A stretch of DNA of 64,000 nt from Streptomyces iakyrus (GCF_000717055.1 NZ_JNXI01000006.1:186001-250000); one strand, 5' to 3'; positions 42,064 through 51,512 are shown, numbered from the stretch's first letter. Program-made: numbers and translations. The notes: generated by a model not told the origin, from the letters alone.

Positions 42064-43674
42064 TCACTCCTGGCCGCCTCCCGGTACCCCTTCGGCGCGC
42101 AGTCTGAACCGCTGGAGCTTGCCGGTCGCCGTGCGCGGCAGCGCGTCCAGGAAGACGATCTCGCGGGGGCACTTGTACGGCGCCAGCTCGCTCTTCACGA
42201 AGGCGCGCAGCGCGTCGGCGTCCCGCTCCGCGCCCTCCTTGAGGACGGCGAAGGCCAGCACGACCTGCCCGCGGGCCTCGTCGGGGCGTCCCACGACCGC
42301 CGCCTCCACCACGTCCGGGTGCCGCAGCAGCGCGTCCTCCACCTCGGGGCCGGCGATGTTGTACCCGGCCGAGATGATCATGTCGTCGGCCCGTGCGACG
42401 TAGCGGAAGTAGCCGTCGGGGTCGCGGACGTAGGTGTCGCCGGTGACGTTCCAGCCGCCGCGCACGTAGTCCCGCTGCCGCGAGTCGGCGAGGTAGCGGC
42501 AGCCGACCGGCCCGCGTACGGCGAGCAGCCCCGGCTGCCCGTCGGGCACGGGCCGGCCGTCCGCGTCCTGCACGCGCGCCTGCCAGCCGGGCACGGGAAC
42601 GCCCGTGGTTCCGGGCCGGATCCGGTCGTCGGCCGCGGAGATGAAGATGTGCAGCAGCTCGGTGGCGCCGATGCCGTTGATGACGCGCAGGCCGGTGCGC
42701 TCGTGCCAGGCCTGCCAGGTGGCCGCGGGCAGGTTCTCGCCGGCCGAGACGCAGCGGCGCAGGGAGGAGACGTCGTGCCCGTCGAGTTCGTCGAGCATCG
42801 CGCGGTACGCCGTAGGGGCGGTGAACAGCACGGAGACCCGGTGCCGGGCGATGGCGGGCAGCAACTGCCGGGGTCCCGCCTGTTCGAGCAGCAGCGCACG
42901 CGCGCCGGCCCGCAGCGGGAAGACCACCAGCCCGCCGAGACCGAAGGTGAAGCCCAGGGGAGGGCTGCCGGTGAACACGTCGTCCGCGTCGGGCTTCAGG
43001 ACGTGCCGGGAGAAGGTGTCCGCGATCGCCAGGATGTCCCGGTGCAGATGCATGCAGCCCTTGGGGCGGCCGGTGGTGCCGGAGGTGAACGCGATCAGCG
43101 CCACGTCGTCGGCCGCCGTCCGGACGGCCTCGTACGGGGTGGTGGGCGCCGGGCGGTTGAGGAGGTCGTCGGGGGCGTCACCGCCGTAGGTCGTGATGCG
43201 CAGGCCGGGGACCTCGGCCTTGGCGAGGTCGTCGACGGCCCGGATGTCGCACAGCGCGTGCCGCACCCGCGCGATCTCGCACATCGTGCTCAGCTCGTGC
43301 GGCCGCTGCTGGGCGAGCACCGTGACCGCCACGGCCCCCGCCTTCAGCACCGCCAGCCAGCAGGCCGCGAGCCAGGGCGTGGTGGGTCCGCGCAGCAGCA
43401 CGCGGTTGCCGGGCACGATGCCGAGTTCACCGGTGAGCAGGTGCGCGACGCGGTCCACGCGGGCGCGCAGATCGCCGTACGTCCACGGTTCGCCGGTGGG
43501 TGTCAGGAACGCCGGGCGGTCGTCGGGCGGGCCGTGCAGCAGTTCGGCGGCGCAGTTGAGCCGTTCGGGGTAGTGCAGCTCCGGCAGATCGAAGCGGAGC
43601 GCGGGCCATTGGTCCCGGGGTGGCAGATGGTCCCGGGCGAAGGTGTCGACGTGGGCCGTGCCCCGTGGAGTCAT
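42064..43674 (-). CDS. Aryl-CoA ligase (2-aminobenzoate/benzoate-CoA ligase type)
   Basis: A 536-residue AMP-forming acyl-CoA synthetase. Core motifs are IAFTSGTTGRPKGCMHLHRD (A3), VINGIGATELLHIF (A5), RADDMIISAGYNIAGPEVED (A8) and LPRTATGKLQRFRL (A10, with the catalytic Lys). The A5 IGATE(L/M)LHIF form and the SPPLGFTFGLGG block are typical of benzoate- and aminobenzoate-CoA ligases. It would activate the aromatic acid to its CoA ester for the bifunctional monooxygenase. ATG 43674 follows AAGGGGGCG. It is divergent from the acyl-CoA dehydrogenase across a 127-base control region. Confidence 0.88.
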   Translation of the reverse strand: MTPRGTAHVDTFARDHLPPRDQWPALRFDLPELHYPERLNCAAELLHGPPDDRPAFLTPTGEPWTYGDLRARVDRVAHLLTGELGIVPGNRVLLRGPTTPWLAACWLAVLKAGAVAVTVLAQQRPHELSTMCEIARVRHALCDIRAVDDLAKAEVPGLRITTYGGDAPDDLLNRPAPTTPYEAVRTAADDVALIAFTSGTTGRPKGCMHLHRDILAIADTFSRHVLKPDADDVFTGSPPLGFTFGLGGLVVFPLRAGARALLLEQAGPRQLLPAIARHRVSVLFTAPTAYRAMLDELDGHDVSSLRRCVSAGENLPAATWQAWHERTGLRVINGIGATELLHIFISAADDRIRPGTTGVPVPGWQARVQDADGRPVPDGQPGLLAVRGPVGCRYLADSRQRDYVRGGWNVTGDTYVRDPDGYFRYVARADDMIISAGYNIAGPEVEDALLRHPDVVEAAVVGRPDEARGQVVLAFAVLKEGAERDADALRAFVKSELAPYKCPREIVFLDALPRTATGKLQRFRLRAEGVPGGGQE

Positions 43675-43726
43675 ACGGTTCGCCCCCTTGGCGTGGTGGG
43701 CTCGCCCCTGGAGCGTATCGTGTTGG

Positions 43727-43762
43727 TGACGACAGTCAACGGTCCGCGATAACCTCGGAGGG
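43727..43762 (+). promoter_or_regulatory. Shared promoter/operator of the aromatic-CoA regulon, copy 2
   Basis: TGACGACAGTCA at 43727-43738 and GATAACCTCGGAGGG from 43748 repeat the pair found at 33360, with the same 21-base spacing. The element lies in the 127-base region between the divergent ligase and dehydrogenase genes, so one site may serve both. TTGG just before it is a weak -35, GATAAC a -10. The symmetric TGAC-N4-GTCA suggests a dimeric repressor. Confidence 0.65.
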
Positions 43763-43801
43763 GCCCGGCCGGAAGGCGGGGTGGCGGAGAAGGGACCGGC
43801 G

Positions 43802-44983
43802 ATGACCGCATTCTCGCTCGAACCGGCACAACTCGCCTGGTGTGCCGAGCTGCGCACCCTGGCCGCACAGCGGCTCCGCCCGCTGGCCGACAAGGGCGAA
43901 CCGGGGCATGTGAACCGGGCGCTGGTCGCCGAGCTCGGCAGTCTCGGGCTGCTCGGACGCCTGTTCACCTCGGGCGCGCTCGACCTGTGCCTGATGCGCG
44001 AATCCCTCGCCTACGCCTGCACGGAGGCCGAGACGGCCCTGGCCCTCCAGGGCCTCGGCGCCCACCCCGTCCACGCGCACGGCACGCGGGAGCAACGCGC
44101 CCGCTGGCTCCCCCGGGTGGCCGACGGCACCGCGATCGCCGCCTTCGCGCTGAGCGAGCCGGGCGCGGGATCGGACGCGGCGGCGCTGGAGTTGCGGGCG
44201 GAGCCGGAGTCCCCGCGGCGCGAGGGGCCATCGGCCGCCCCGGCACTCGCCGCCGCCCCCGACGGCCCCGCCCGTTGGCGTCTCACCGGCGAGAAGTGCT
44301 GGATCTCCAACGCCCCCGAGGCCGACTTCTACACCGTCTTCGCCCGGACCACCCCGGGTGCCGGGGCCCGCGGCGTCACCGCCTTCCTCGTCCCCGCCGA
44401 CCGCCCGGGCCTGACCGGCCGCGGGCTCGACATGCTCTCGCCGCACCCCATCGGCGCCCTCGTCTTCGACGCCGTGCCCGTGACGGCCGACGACGTGCTC
44501 GGCGAGGCCGGCCGCGGCTTCCGGGTCGCCATGGGGACGCTCAACCTCTTCCGGCCCAGCGTCGGCGCCTTCGCGGTCGGCATGGCCCAGGCCGCCCTCG
44601 ACGCGACCCTCGCCCACACCGCCGGGCGGGACGCCTTCGGGGGCAAGCTGATGGACCTGCAGGCCGTCGCCCACCAGGTCGCCGAGATGGCCCTGCGCAC
44701 CGAGGCGGCCCGGCTGATGGTCCACGCGGCGGCGTCGGCGTACGACGCGGACGACCCGGACGTGCCCCGGCGCTCCGCCATGGCGAAACTGCTCGCCACC
44801 GAAACCGCCCAGTACGTCGTCGACGCGGCCGTCCAGCTGCACGGCGCCCGGGCCCTGCAACGCGGCCATCTGCTCGAACACCTCTACCGCGAGGTGCGCG
44901 CCCCGCGCATCTACGAGGGGGCCAGCGAGGTGCAACGCGGCATCATCGCCAAGGAGTTGTACGCCCGTCGGGAGGCCCGGTGA
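43802..44983 (+). CDS. Acyl-CoA dehydrogenase family protein
   Basis: A 393-residue FAD enzyme. AAFALSEPGAGSDAAALEL and WRLTGEKCWISNAPEADFYT are the flavin and substrate-binding blocks of the middle domain. HTAGRDAFGGKLMDLQAVAH and LHGARALQRGHLLEHLYREV are C-terminal signatures. YEGASEVQRGIIAKEL holds the usual catalytic-base region (Glu in YEGASE). It would oxidise a saturated or partly reduced ring CoA ester of the pathway. ATG 43802 follows AGAAGGGA; GTG 43781 is a possible longer start. Its stop overlaps the RidA gene by 4 bases. Confidence 0.9.
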   Translation: MTAFSLEPAQLAWCAELRTLAAQRLRPLADKGEPGHVNRALVAELGSLGLLGRLFTSGALDLCLMRESLAYACTEAETALALQGLGAHPVHAHGTREQRARWLPRVADGTAIAAFALSEPGAGSDAAALELRAEPESPRREGPSAAPALAAAPDGPARWRLTGEKCWISNAPEADFYTVFARTTPGAGARGVTAFLVPADRPGLTGRGLDMLSPHPIGALVFDAVPVTADDVLGEAGRGFRVAMGTLNLFRPSVGAFAVGMAQAALDATLAHTAGRDAFGGKLMDLQAVAHQVAEMALRTEAARLMVHAAASAYDADDPDVPRRSAMAKLLATETAQYVVDAAVQLHGARALQRGHLLEHLYREVRAPRIYEGASEVQRGIIAKELYARREAR

Positions 44984-45378
44984 GTACCGAGCGCGTCAAC
45001 CCGCCCGAGCTGTCCCCGCCGGCCGGCTTCTCCCATGCCGTGGTGGCCTCCGGGTCGCGGGTGGTGTTCCTGGCCGGTCAGACCGCCCTCGACGCCGACG
45101 GCAAGGTGGTCGGCCGCACCGTGCCCGAGCAGTTCGAGAGGGCCCTCGCCAACCTGCTGGCCGCCCTCACCGCGGCCGGCGGCACACCGTCCGACCTGGC
45201 GCGCGTCACCGTCTACGCCACGGATGTCGAGGCGTACCGTACGCACGCCCCTGAACTCGGCCGACTGTGGCGTGCGGCGGCCGGTCGCGACTACCCCGCC
45301 ATGGCGGTCGTCCAGGTCGTCCGGCTGTGGGACGCGGAGGCGATGGTGGAACTGGACGGCTTCGCGGTCCTGCCGTAG
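44980..45378 (+). CDS. RidA family enamine/imine deaminase
   Basis: A 132-residue trimeric-fold protein. FSHAVVASGSRVVFLAGQTALDADG and VVGRTVPEQFERALANLLAAL are the standard RidA N-terminal half, and VTVYATDVEAYRTHAPELGRLW the second half. The conserved active-site Arg that RidA proper carries near its C-terminus is not obvious, so catalysis is uncertain. RidA proteins hydrolyse reactive enamines. In this operon that fits removal of an amino group, which favours aminobenzoate as substrate over salicylate. GTG 44980 follows GGAGG and overlaps the dehydrogenase stop. Confidence 0.88.
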   Translation: MSTERVNPPELSPPAGFSHAVVASGSRVVFLAGQTALDADGKVVGRTVPEQFERALANLLAALTAAGGTPSDLARVTVYATDVEAYRTHAPELGRLWRAAAGRDYPAMAVVQVVRLWDAEAMVELDGFAVLP

Positions 45379-45412
45379 CGGGACCGTCGTGCCGCCGTGC
45401 AGCGGCCTCGGG

Positions 45413-45613
45413 TCAGGCCGCGACGGCCAGGCCCTGCGCCGTCACCCGGCGGGGCTGCACCACGCGCCCGTCGGGGAGCAGCTCACCGGTGTCGTCGAAG
45501 ACGACCGTTCCGTCGCACAGCAGGCTCCAGCCCTGCTCGGGGCGGGCCGCCACGACGTGCGCGGCGGGGGAGGGGGAGTCGGTCGCGGGGCACTGGGGCT
45601 GGTGGGCACACAT
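45413..45613 (-). CDS. DUF5999-like small protein
   Basis: A 66-residue protein that opens MCAHQPQCP, with Cys2, His4 and Cys8 arranged as a possible metal knuckle. It continues with HVVAARPEQGWSLLCDGTVV and FDDTGELLPDGRVVQPRR. I recognise this as the streptomycete DUF5999 family, of unknown function. ATG 45613 follows GTGGAGGT. The longer open frame to 45733 is rejected because the conserved family begins at MCAHQ. The gap 45614-45858 holds no supportable gene. Confidence 0.75.
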   Translation of the reverse strand: MCAHQPQCPATDSPSPAAHVVAARPEQGWSLLCDGTVVFDDTGELLPDGRVVQPRRVTAQGLAVAA

Positions 45614-45789
45614 GGCGCACCTCCACGTCGGTAGGGCCATCCGAAGGGTTCGTCTGACTCGTACAGACAGACCATCCTCCCGCCTGGGACTCATCGGAAC
45701 GGCCCGGCCGGAAGCGTGACACGCCCCGGACATTCCCGGGACGGTTCCACGACGGCCGGCGCGGTCGAGCCACCGAAGGGTGAGGATGA

Positions 45790-46308
<519 letters not shown>

Positions 46309-46356
46309 ACCGTTCGGTGGGCGTTCGATTCCGGGACGCCCGCCGATCCTGTTTAA

Positions 46357-46373
46357 TTGCGAAGTCTTTGCAA
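46357..46373 (+). promoter_or_regulatory. Nur box upstream of nikA
   Basis: TTGCGA-AGTCT-TTGCAA matches the known Nur box form tTGCaa-N5-ttGCAA, with only one weak position different. Nur is the nickel-responsive Fur-family repressor that, in S. coelicolor, controls nickel import and superoxide dismutase genes. The site lies 36 bases before the nikA start, in an AT-rich stretch that should hold the promoter. Confidence 0.75.
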
Positions 46374-46408
46374 CAACAGGATCAGGGCAACAAAGGGTGT
46401 GAGGTCAC

Positions 46409-47998
46409 ATGTCGACCCGTCGGATACGAGGGGCCGCCGTCACGGCGGCGCTGGCCGCGACGGTCACCGCCTGCTCGGCCCCCGGTGGCGGCGGCTCGGG
46501 CGACGGCAAGTCCGGGGGATCCGTCGTCCTCGGGGTGGCCTCCGAGCCGGACACCCTCAGCCCGCTGCTCGGCTACGGCAAGGACGGCAACTCCAAGATC
46601 TTCGACGGGCTCCTCGCCCGCGACGCCGGCCTGAAGCTGAAGCCCGCTCTGGCGGCCGCCCTGCCCGAGGTCACCGACGGCGGCCGCACGTACACCTACA
46701 CCCTGCGCGACGGGGTCGAGTTCAGCGACGGCGAACCGCTGACGGCCGCCGACGTCGTCTACACGTACCGGACCGCCCTCGACCCGAAGACCAACAACAC
46801 CTTCAAGAGCGAGCTGGACGCCGTCAAGGAGGTCGAGGCGCGCGGCGACGACAAGGTCGTCTTCACGCTCAAGTACCCCTACGCCCCCTTCGCCGCCCGC
46901 ACCGTCCTGCCCATCGTCCCCGAGCACATCGCGGGGGAGCAGGACCCCAACACCGGCTCCTTCAACACGAAGCCGGTCGGCACCGGGCCGTACGTCCTCG
47001 CCAAGTGGAGCAAGGGCGAGAAGCTCACCTTCAAGGCCAACCCCCGCTACTGGGGCGGCGAGCCGAAGGTGAAGACCTTCACCATGGCCGTCATCGGCGA
47101 CGACAACGTGCGCGCCACCCGCCTGCGCTCCGGCGACCTGGACGGCGCGGTCCTCCCGCCCAACCTCGCCGCCACGTTCAAGGGCGACGACGGCAGGCGC
47201 ACCTACGAGGCCCGGTCCTACGACTTCCGGGCCGTCACCCTCCCCACCGCGAACAAGGTCACCGGCGACCGCGCGATCCGCCGGGCCCTCGACGCCGCCG
47301 TGGACCGCGAGGCCATGGTCGACAAGATCCTGGACGGCGCCGGCCGCCCGGCCTACGGACCGCTGCCCGTCGACGACCCCGCTTTCACCGAGGACATCGA
47401 GCGCACCCAGGACCTCGGCAAGGCCGGCAAGATCCTGGACGAGGCCGGCTGGAAGCCCGGCGAGAGCGGCGTCCGCACCCGGGACGGACAGCGGGCGGCC
47501 TTCACCCTGCTCTACCCCTCCGGCGACAAGGTCCGCCAGGACCACGCCCTCGCCTACGCCTCCGACGCCAAGAAGGCCGGCATCGAGGTGAAGGTGGAGA
47601 GCGCCACCTGGGAGGTCATCGAGCCCCGCATGAAGGACACCGCCGTCCTCGCGGGCTTCGGCAGCACGGGCGACCCCGACTTCGGCCTCTACACCCTGCT
47701 GCACTCCTCCCTCGCCGGCGACGGCTTCAACAACATGGCCCGCTACGACAACCCGGCCGTGGACCGCGCCCTCGACAACGGCCGCCGCAGCCAGGACCCG
47801 GCCGAGCGCACCTCCGCCTACGACAAGCTCCAGCGCGCCCTGGTGCAGGACCCCGGCTACACCTTCCTCACCCACATCGACCACCTCTACGTGCTGGCCG
47901 ACCGCTGGGAGAAGCTGAACACCCAGCTGGAGCCGCACGAGCACGGCTTCGCCAGCGGACCCTGGTGGAACATCGAGGACTGGCAGCCGAAGAAGTGA
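46409..47998 (+). CDS. nikA: Nickel/peptide-type substrate-binding lipoprotein
   Basis: A 529-residue solute-binding protein of SBP family 5. The N-terminal signal ends in lipobox-like TVTACSAPG. FSDGEPLTAADVVYTYRTAL and VGTGPYVLAKWSKGEKLTFK are core SBP_5 blocks. This family binds peptides, opines or nickel chelates; the Nur box and the neighbouring genes point to nickel. ATG 46409 follows a short leader. The stop overlaps the next gene start by 4 bases. Confidence 0.82.
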   Translation: MSTRRIRGAAVTAALAATVTACSAPGGGGSGDGKSGGSVVLGVASEPDTLSPLLGYGKDGNSKIFDGLLARDAGLKLKPALAAALPEVTDGGRTYTYTLRDGVEFSDGEPLTAADVVYTYRTALDPKTNNTFKSELDAVKEVEARGDDKVVFTLKYPYAPFAARTVLPIVPEHIAGEQDPNTGSFNTKPVGTGPYVLAKWSKGEKLTFKANPRYWGGEPKVKTFTMAVIGDDNVRATRLRSGDLDGAVLPPNLAATFKGDDGRRTYEARSYDFRAVTLPTANKVTGDRAIRRALDAAVDREAMVDKILDGAGRPAYGPLPVDDPAFTEDIERTQDLGKAGKILDEAGWKPGESGVRTRDGQRAAFTLLYPSGDKVRQDHALAYASDAKKAGIEVKVESATWEVIEPRMKDTAVLAGFGSTGDPDFGLYTLLHSSLAGDGFNNMARYDNPAVDRALDNGRRSQDPAERTSAYDKLQRALVQDPGYTFLTHIDHLYVLADRWEKLNTQLEPHEHGFASGPWWNIEDWQPKK

Positions 47999-48987
47999 CC
48001 CGCCTCCCCTGGGGAGCGATGGCACGACTGGCGGGACGGCGGGCCCTGTTCGCCGTCCCCGTCCTGCTCGTCGTCACCTTCGGCGTGTTCGCCATCGCCG
48101 CCGCCTCCCCCTTCGACCCCGTCAAGGCCTACGCCGGCACCGCCGCGCTCGGCGCCGACCAGCAGACCCTGGACCGGCTGCGCGAGAACCTCGGCGTGGA
48201 CCGGCCCTTCGCCGCCCGCTGGTGGCACTGGCTGACCTCCGCCCTCACCGGCGACCTCGGCCACTCCAGCGTCATGCGGCAGCCGGTCGCCCAGGTCATC
48301 GGCGAACGGCTCGTGTGGTCCGCGCTGCTCTGCGCGCTCGCCTTCGCCGCCGCCGTGCTGGTGGGCACGGTCCTCGGCGTGCTCGCCGCCCGCCGCCCCG
48401 GCTCGCTCGTCGACCGGACCGTCACCTCCCTCGCCTACACCCTGGAGGCGGCACCGGTCTTCTGGATCGCACTGCTCGCCATCTGGCTGTTCGCCCTCCA
48501 GTGGGACGTCCTCCCGGCGGGCGGCCTGACCGACACCGGCAGCGAACAGGTCACGCCGGGACAGGTCACGAGCCATGTCCTGCTCCCCGCCGGTGTCCTC
48601 GCCTTGTCCCAGCTGCCCTGGTTCACCCTGTACGTACGCCAGGGCGTCGGCGACGCCCTGGCGGAGGACCCCGTACGCGGCGCCCGCGCCCGCGGCCTGA
48701 GCGAAGGCACCGTCCTGCTCGGCCACGCCCTGCGCTCCGGGCTCCTCCCGGTGCTCACGCTCATCGGCTCCCGCGTGCCCGAACTCATCACCGGCGCGCT
48801 GCTGGTGGAGAGCGTCTTCAGCTGGCCGGGCATCGCCGCGGCCACCGTCGAGGCGGCCACCGCCGTCGACTTCCCGCTGCTCGCCGCCCTGACGACCCTG
48901 GCCACCGCGGCGGTGCTCGCCGGGAACCTGCTCGCCGACCTGCTCTACGGACTGTTCGACCCGAGGGTGAAGCTCAGTGACATGTGA
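47995..48987 (+). CDS. nikB: Nickel ABC transporter permease, subunit 1
   Basis: A 330-residue permease of the DppB/NikB type with about six helices. FAVPVLLVVTFGVFAIAAAS is the first. LRENLGVDRPFAARWWHWLT is the extracytoplasmic consensus of this family, and ARARGLSEGTVLLGHALRSG the EAA loop. GTG 47995 overlaps the nikA stop; ATG 48019 is a shorter alternative with GGGGAG just before it. Its stop overlaps nikC by 11 bases. Confidence 0.88.
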   Translation: MTRLPWGAMARLAGRRALFAVPVLLVVTFGVFAIAAASPFDPVKAYAGTAALGADQQTLDRLRENLGVDRPFAARWWHWLTSALTGDLGHSSVMRQPVAQVIGERLVWSALLCALAFAAAVLVGTVLGVLAARRPGSLVDRTVTSLAYTLEAAPVFWIALLAIWLFALQWDVLPAGGLTDTGSEQVTPGQVTSHVLLPAGVLALSQLPWFTLYVRQGVGDALAEDPVRGARARGLSEGTVLLGHALRSGLLPVLTLIGSRVPELITGALLVESVFSWPGIAAATVEAATAVDFPLLAALTTLATAAVLAGNLLADLLYGLFDPRVKLSDM

Positions 48988-49876
48988 CGCACCCGCGCCC
49001 GCCGCCGCCCCGGAGCGGACCGAGTGGCGCTCGCACGGACCCCGGCGCCGCTCCACCCGCGCCCTGCGCGTGCGCACCTCCGCCGTGCTGGTGGCCGCGA
49101 CCGTCCTCGCCGTGCTGCTCGTGCCGCCGCTGGTCCAGCTCGACCAGCAGGCCGTCGACCTCGCCGCCAAGCTGCGACCGCCCTCCTGGGCCCACCCGTT
49201 CGGCACCGACGACGTCGGCCGCGACCTGCTGCTGCGCTGCGTCTACGGACTGCGCGTCTCGCTGCTCGTCGGCGTGGCGGCGGCGCTGACCGCGACCGTC
49301 GTCGGCACGGCGGTGGGCGCCGCGGCCGGGGCGCTGGGCGGCTGGGCCGACCGGGCCCTGATGCGGGTGGTCGACACGTTCTCGTCGGTGCCGCATCTGC
49401 TGCTCGGCATCTTCATCGTCGCCATGTTCCGCCCCGGGGTGTGGCCCGTGGTCATCTCGGTCGCACTGACCCACTGGCTGTCCACGGCCCGGATCGTCCG
49501 TGCCGAGGTGCTGTCCCTGCGGTCCAGGCCCTACATCGACGCCGCCGTCTCCGGCGGGGCGTCCCGGTGGCGGGTGACCGTACGTCACCTGCTGCCCGCC
49601 GTCCTCCCGCAGGCCGCGCTCGCCGCCGTGCTGATGGTGCCGCACGCCATGTGGCACGAGTCGGCGCTGTCCTTCCTCGGGCTCGGGCTGCCCACACACA
49701 CGGCGAGCCTCGGCACCCTCATCCAGACCGCCCGCGGCTCCCTCCTCGCCGGTCAGTGGTGGCCGACCCTCTTCCCGGGGCTCTTCCTCATCGTCCCCAC
49801 CCTCGCCATCGCCGGACTCGCCGGAGCCTGGCGCGAGCGGATCAACCCCCGCCACCGATCGGAGCTGATGCTGTGA
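48977..49876 (+). CDS. nikC: Nickel ABC transporter permease, subunit 2
   Basis: A 299-residue DppC/NikC-type permease. WAHPFGTDDVGRDLLLRCVY is the highly conserved GTDxxGRDxxSR-like motif of this subunit. LMRVVDTFSSVPHLLLGIFI follows, and DAAVSGGASRWRVTVRHLLP is the EAA loop that docks onto the ATPases. It forms a heterodimer with NikB. GTG 48977 lies within the end of nikB, and its stop overlaps nikD by 4 bases. There is no second copy elsewhere in the window. Confidence 0.9.
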   Translation: MTCDAPAPAAAPERTEWRSHGPRRRSTRALRVRTSAVLVAATVLAVLLVPPLVQLDQQAVDLAAKLRPPSWAHPFGTDDVGRDLLLRCVYGLRVSLLVGVAAALTATVVGTAVGAAAGALGGWADRALMRVVDTFSSVPHLLLGIFIVAMFRPGVWPVVISVALTHWLSTARIVRAEVLSLRSRPYIDAAVSGGASRWRVTVRHLLPAVLPQAALAAVLMVPHAMWHESALSFLGLGLPTHTASLGTLIQTARGSLLAGQWWPTLFPGLFLIVPTLAIAGLAGAWRERINPRHRSELML

Positions 49877-50862
49877 GCACCGGTATGGACTCCATGCCCC
49901 CCGTGCTGTCGGTGCGCGGCCTGTCCGTGCGGTTCCTCATGCCCGGTGGGCGCCGCGTCGCCGCCGTGACCGACGCGCGGTTCGACGTGGCACCCGGCGA
50001 GTGCCTGGCCCTGATCGGGGAGAGCGGCTGCGGCAAGTCCGTACTGGCCTCCGCCCTGCTCGGACTGCTCCCCGGCAACGCCCAGACCGCCGGTTCGGCC
50101 CTCCTCGGTGACCTCGACCTGCTCACGGCCGGCGAGCGGACCCTCGCCCGCACCGTACGAGGGCGGCTCATCGGCCTAGTACCGCAGAGCCCGGCCGCCC
50201 ACCTCACCCCGGTCCGCACCGTCCGCTCCCAACTGGAGGAGACGGTCGCCACGTTGACCACGACCCGGGGACGAGCCGCCCTGCGGGCCGCCGCCGAGGC
50301 CGCCGCCGAACGGGCCGCGTTCCCCGCGGACCACCTCGACCGCCACCCCCACCAGCTCTCCGGCGGTCTCGCCCAGCGCGCCGCCACCGCCCTTGCCCTG
50401 GTGGGCGACGCGCCCCTGCTGCTCGCCGACGAACCCACCACCGGACTCGACCGCGACCTGGTGGACCGTACGGCCGACGAACTGCGCCGGCACGTCGATG
50501 ACCCGGGCGAGGGCGGCAGGGGACGGGCCCTGCTGATGATCACCCATGATCTGGCGGCCGCCGAGCGCATCGCGGACCGGGTCGCGGTCATGTACGCCGG
50601 ACGGATCGTCGAACTCGCCGACGCCGCCGCGTTCTTCGGCTCACCGGGACCCCGCCACCCCTACAGCCGCGGCCTCCTCCAGGCCCTGCCCGACCGCGCC
50701 TTCACTCCCATCCCCGGCATGCCGCCCGAACTCGGCGACCTCCCGGCCGGCTGCGCCTTCGCCGCCCGCTGCGACCGGGCCACCGACACCTGTGCCACCG
50801 AGCCGCCCCCCGGCACGGTCGCCTGCCACCACCCGCACGTGCCGGAGGACGTCCGTGCTTGA
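49873..50862 (+). CDS. nikD: Nickel ABC transporter ATP-binding protein 1
   Basis: A 329-residue OppD/NikD-type ATPase. Walker A is LIGESGCGKSVLASALLG, the signature is LSGGLAQRAATALALVGD, and Walker B is LLLADEPTTGLDRD, followed by MITHDLAAAERIADRVAVMY. The C-terminal extension GCAFAARCDRATDTC holds the cysteines of the Opp/Dpp-type C-terminal 4Fe-4S-like or structural motif. GTG 49873 overlaps the nikC stop; its own stop overlaps nikE by 8 bases. Confidence 0.9.
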   Translation: MSTGMDSMPPVLSVRGLSVRFLMPGGRRVAAVTDARFDVAPGECLALIGESGCGKSVLASALLGLLPGNAQTAGSALLGDLDLLTAGERTLARTVRGRLIGLVPQSPAAHLTPVRTVRSQLEETVATLTTTRGRAALRAAAEAAAERAAFPADHLDRHPHQLSGGLAQRAATALALVGDAPLLLADEPTTGLDRDLVDRTADELRRHVDDPGEGGRGRALLMITHDLAAAERIADRVAVMYAGRIVELADAAAFFGSPGPRHPYSRGLLQALPDRAFTPIPGMPPELGDLPAGCAFAARCDRATDTCATEPPPGTVACHHPHVPEDVRA

Positions 50863-51508
50863 ACTGCGCTCCATCACCGCCGGATACGCCAGGAACGCCC
50901 CGGTGGTCCGGGACGTGTCCCTGACCGTCGCGTCGGGCGAGTCCGTCGGCCTGCTCGGCCCGAGCGGCTGCGGCAAGTCCACCCTCGCGCGGGTCGCGGC
51001 CCTGCTGCACCGCCCCGACTCCGGCACCCTGCTCCTCGACGGCGAGCCCGTACGGCGCTGGCGCCACCGCGCCCCACGCGAGAAGCGCACCGCCTTCGGG
51101 GTCGTCTTCCAGCAGGCCAGACTCTCCGCGGACCCCCGGCTGGCGCTCACCGACCTGATCGCCGAGCCCCTGCGCGCCACCGGTCGCGGCGCGGAAGTAC
51201 CGGGCAGGATCGCCGAGTTGGCCCCCACGGTCGGTCTCACCCCCGACCTGCTGACCCGGCGGCCGCACGAGGTCAGCGACGGGCAGCTGCAACGCGCCTG
51301 CCTGGCACGGGCGTTGGCGCTGCGCCCGCGCCTGCTGGTGTGCGACGAGATGACCGCCATGCTCGATGCCTCGACGGCCGCAGCCCTGGTCGCGGCCGTC
51401 GAGGACTACCGGGCCGCGACGGGCGCCGCCCTGCTGGCCGTCGGCCACGACCGCGCCCTGCTCGGGCGCTGGTGCGACCGCACCGTCCAGTGGGACAGCC
51501 TGGCCTGA
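50855..51508 (+). CDS. nikE: Nickel ABC transporter ATP-binding protein 2
   Basis: A 217-residue short ATPase. Walker A is LLGPSGCGKSTLARVAALLH. The signature reads VSDGQLQRACLARALAL, with Asp where the usual motif has Gly (SGGQ). Walker B is RLLVCDEMTAMLD, in which the catalytic Glu is present. It lacks the C-terminal extension of NikD. This asymmetry between the two ATPases is common in dipeptide/nickel transporters. GTG 50855 overlaps nikD, completing the nikABCDE unit. Confidence 0.87.
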   Translation: MLELRSITAGYARNAPVVRDVSLTVASGESVGLLGPSGCGKSTLARVAALLHRPDSGTLLLDGEPVRRWRHRAPREKRTAFGVVFQQARLSADPRLALTDLIAEPLRATGRGAEVPGRIAELAPTVGLTPDLLTRRPHEVSDGQLQRACLARALALRPRLLVCDEMTAMLDASTAAALVAAVEDYRAATGAALLAVGHDRALLGRWCDRTVQWDSLA

Positions 51509-51512
51509 GGCG

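Noticed and set aside
40309..43752. An 1147-codon open frame on the plus strand
   Set aside because: It is the antisense of four recognisable minus-strand genes (YihY, PaaX and the CoA ligase). Its translation is low-complexity His/Arg/Gly-rich sequence, an effect of high GC at third positions.
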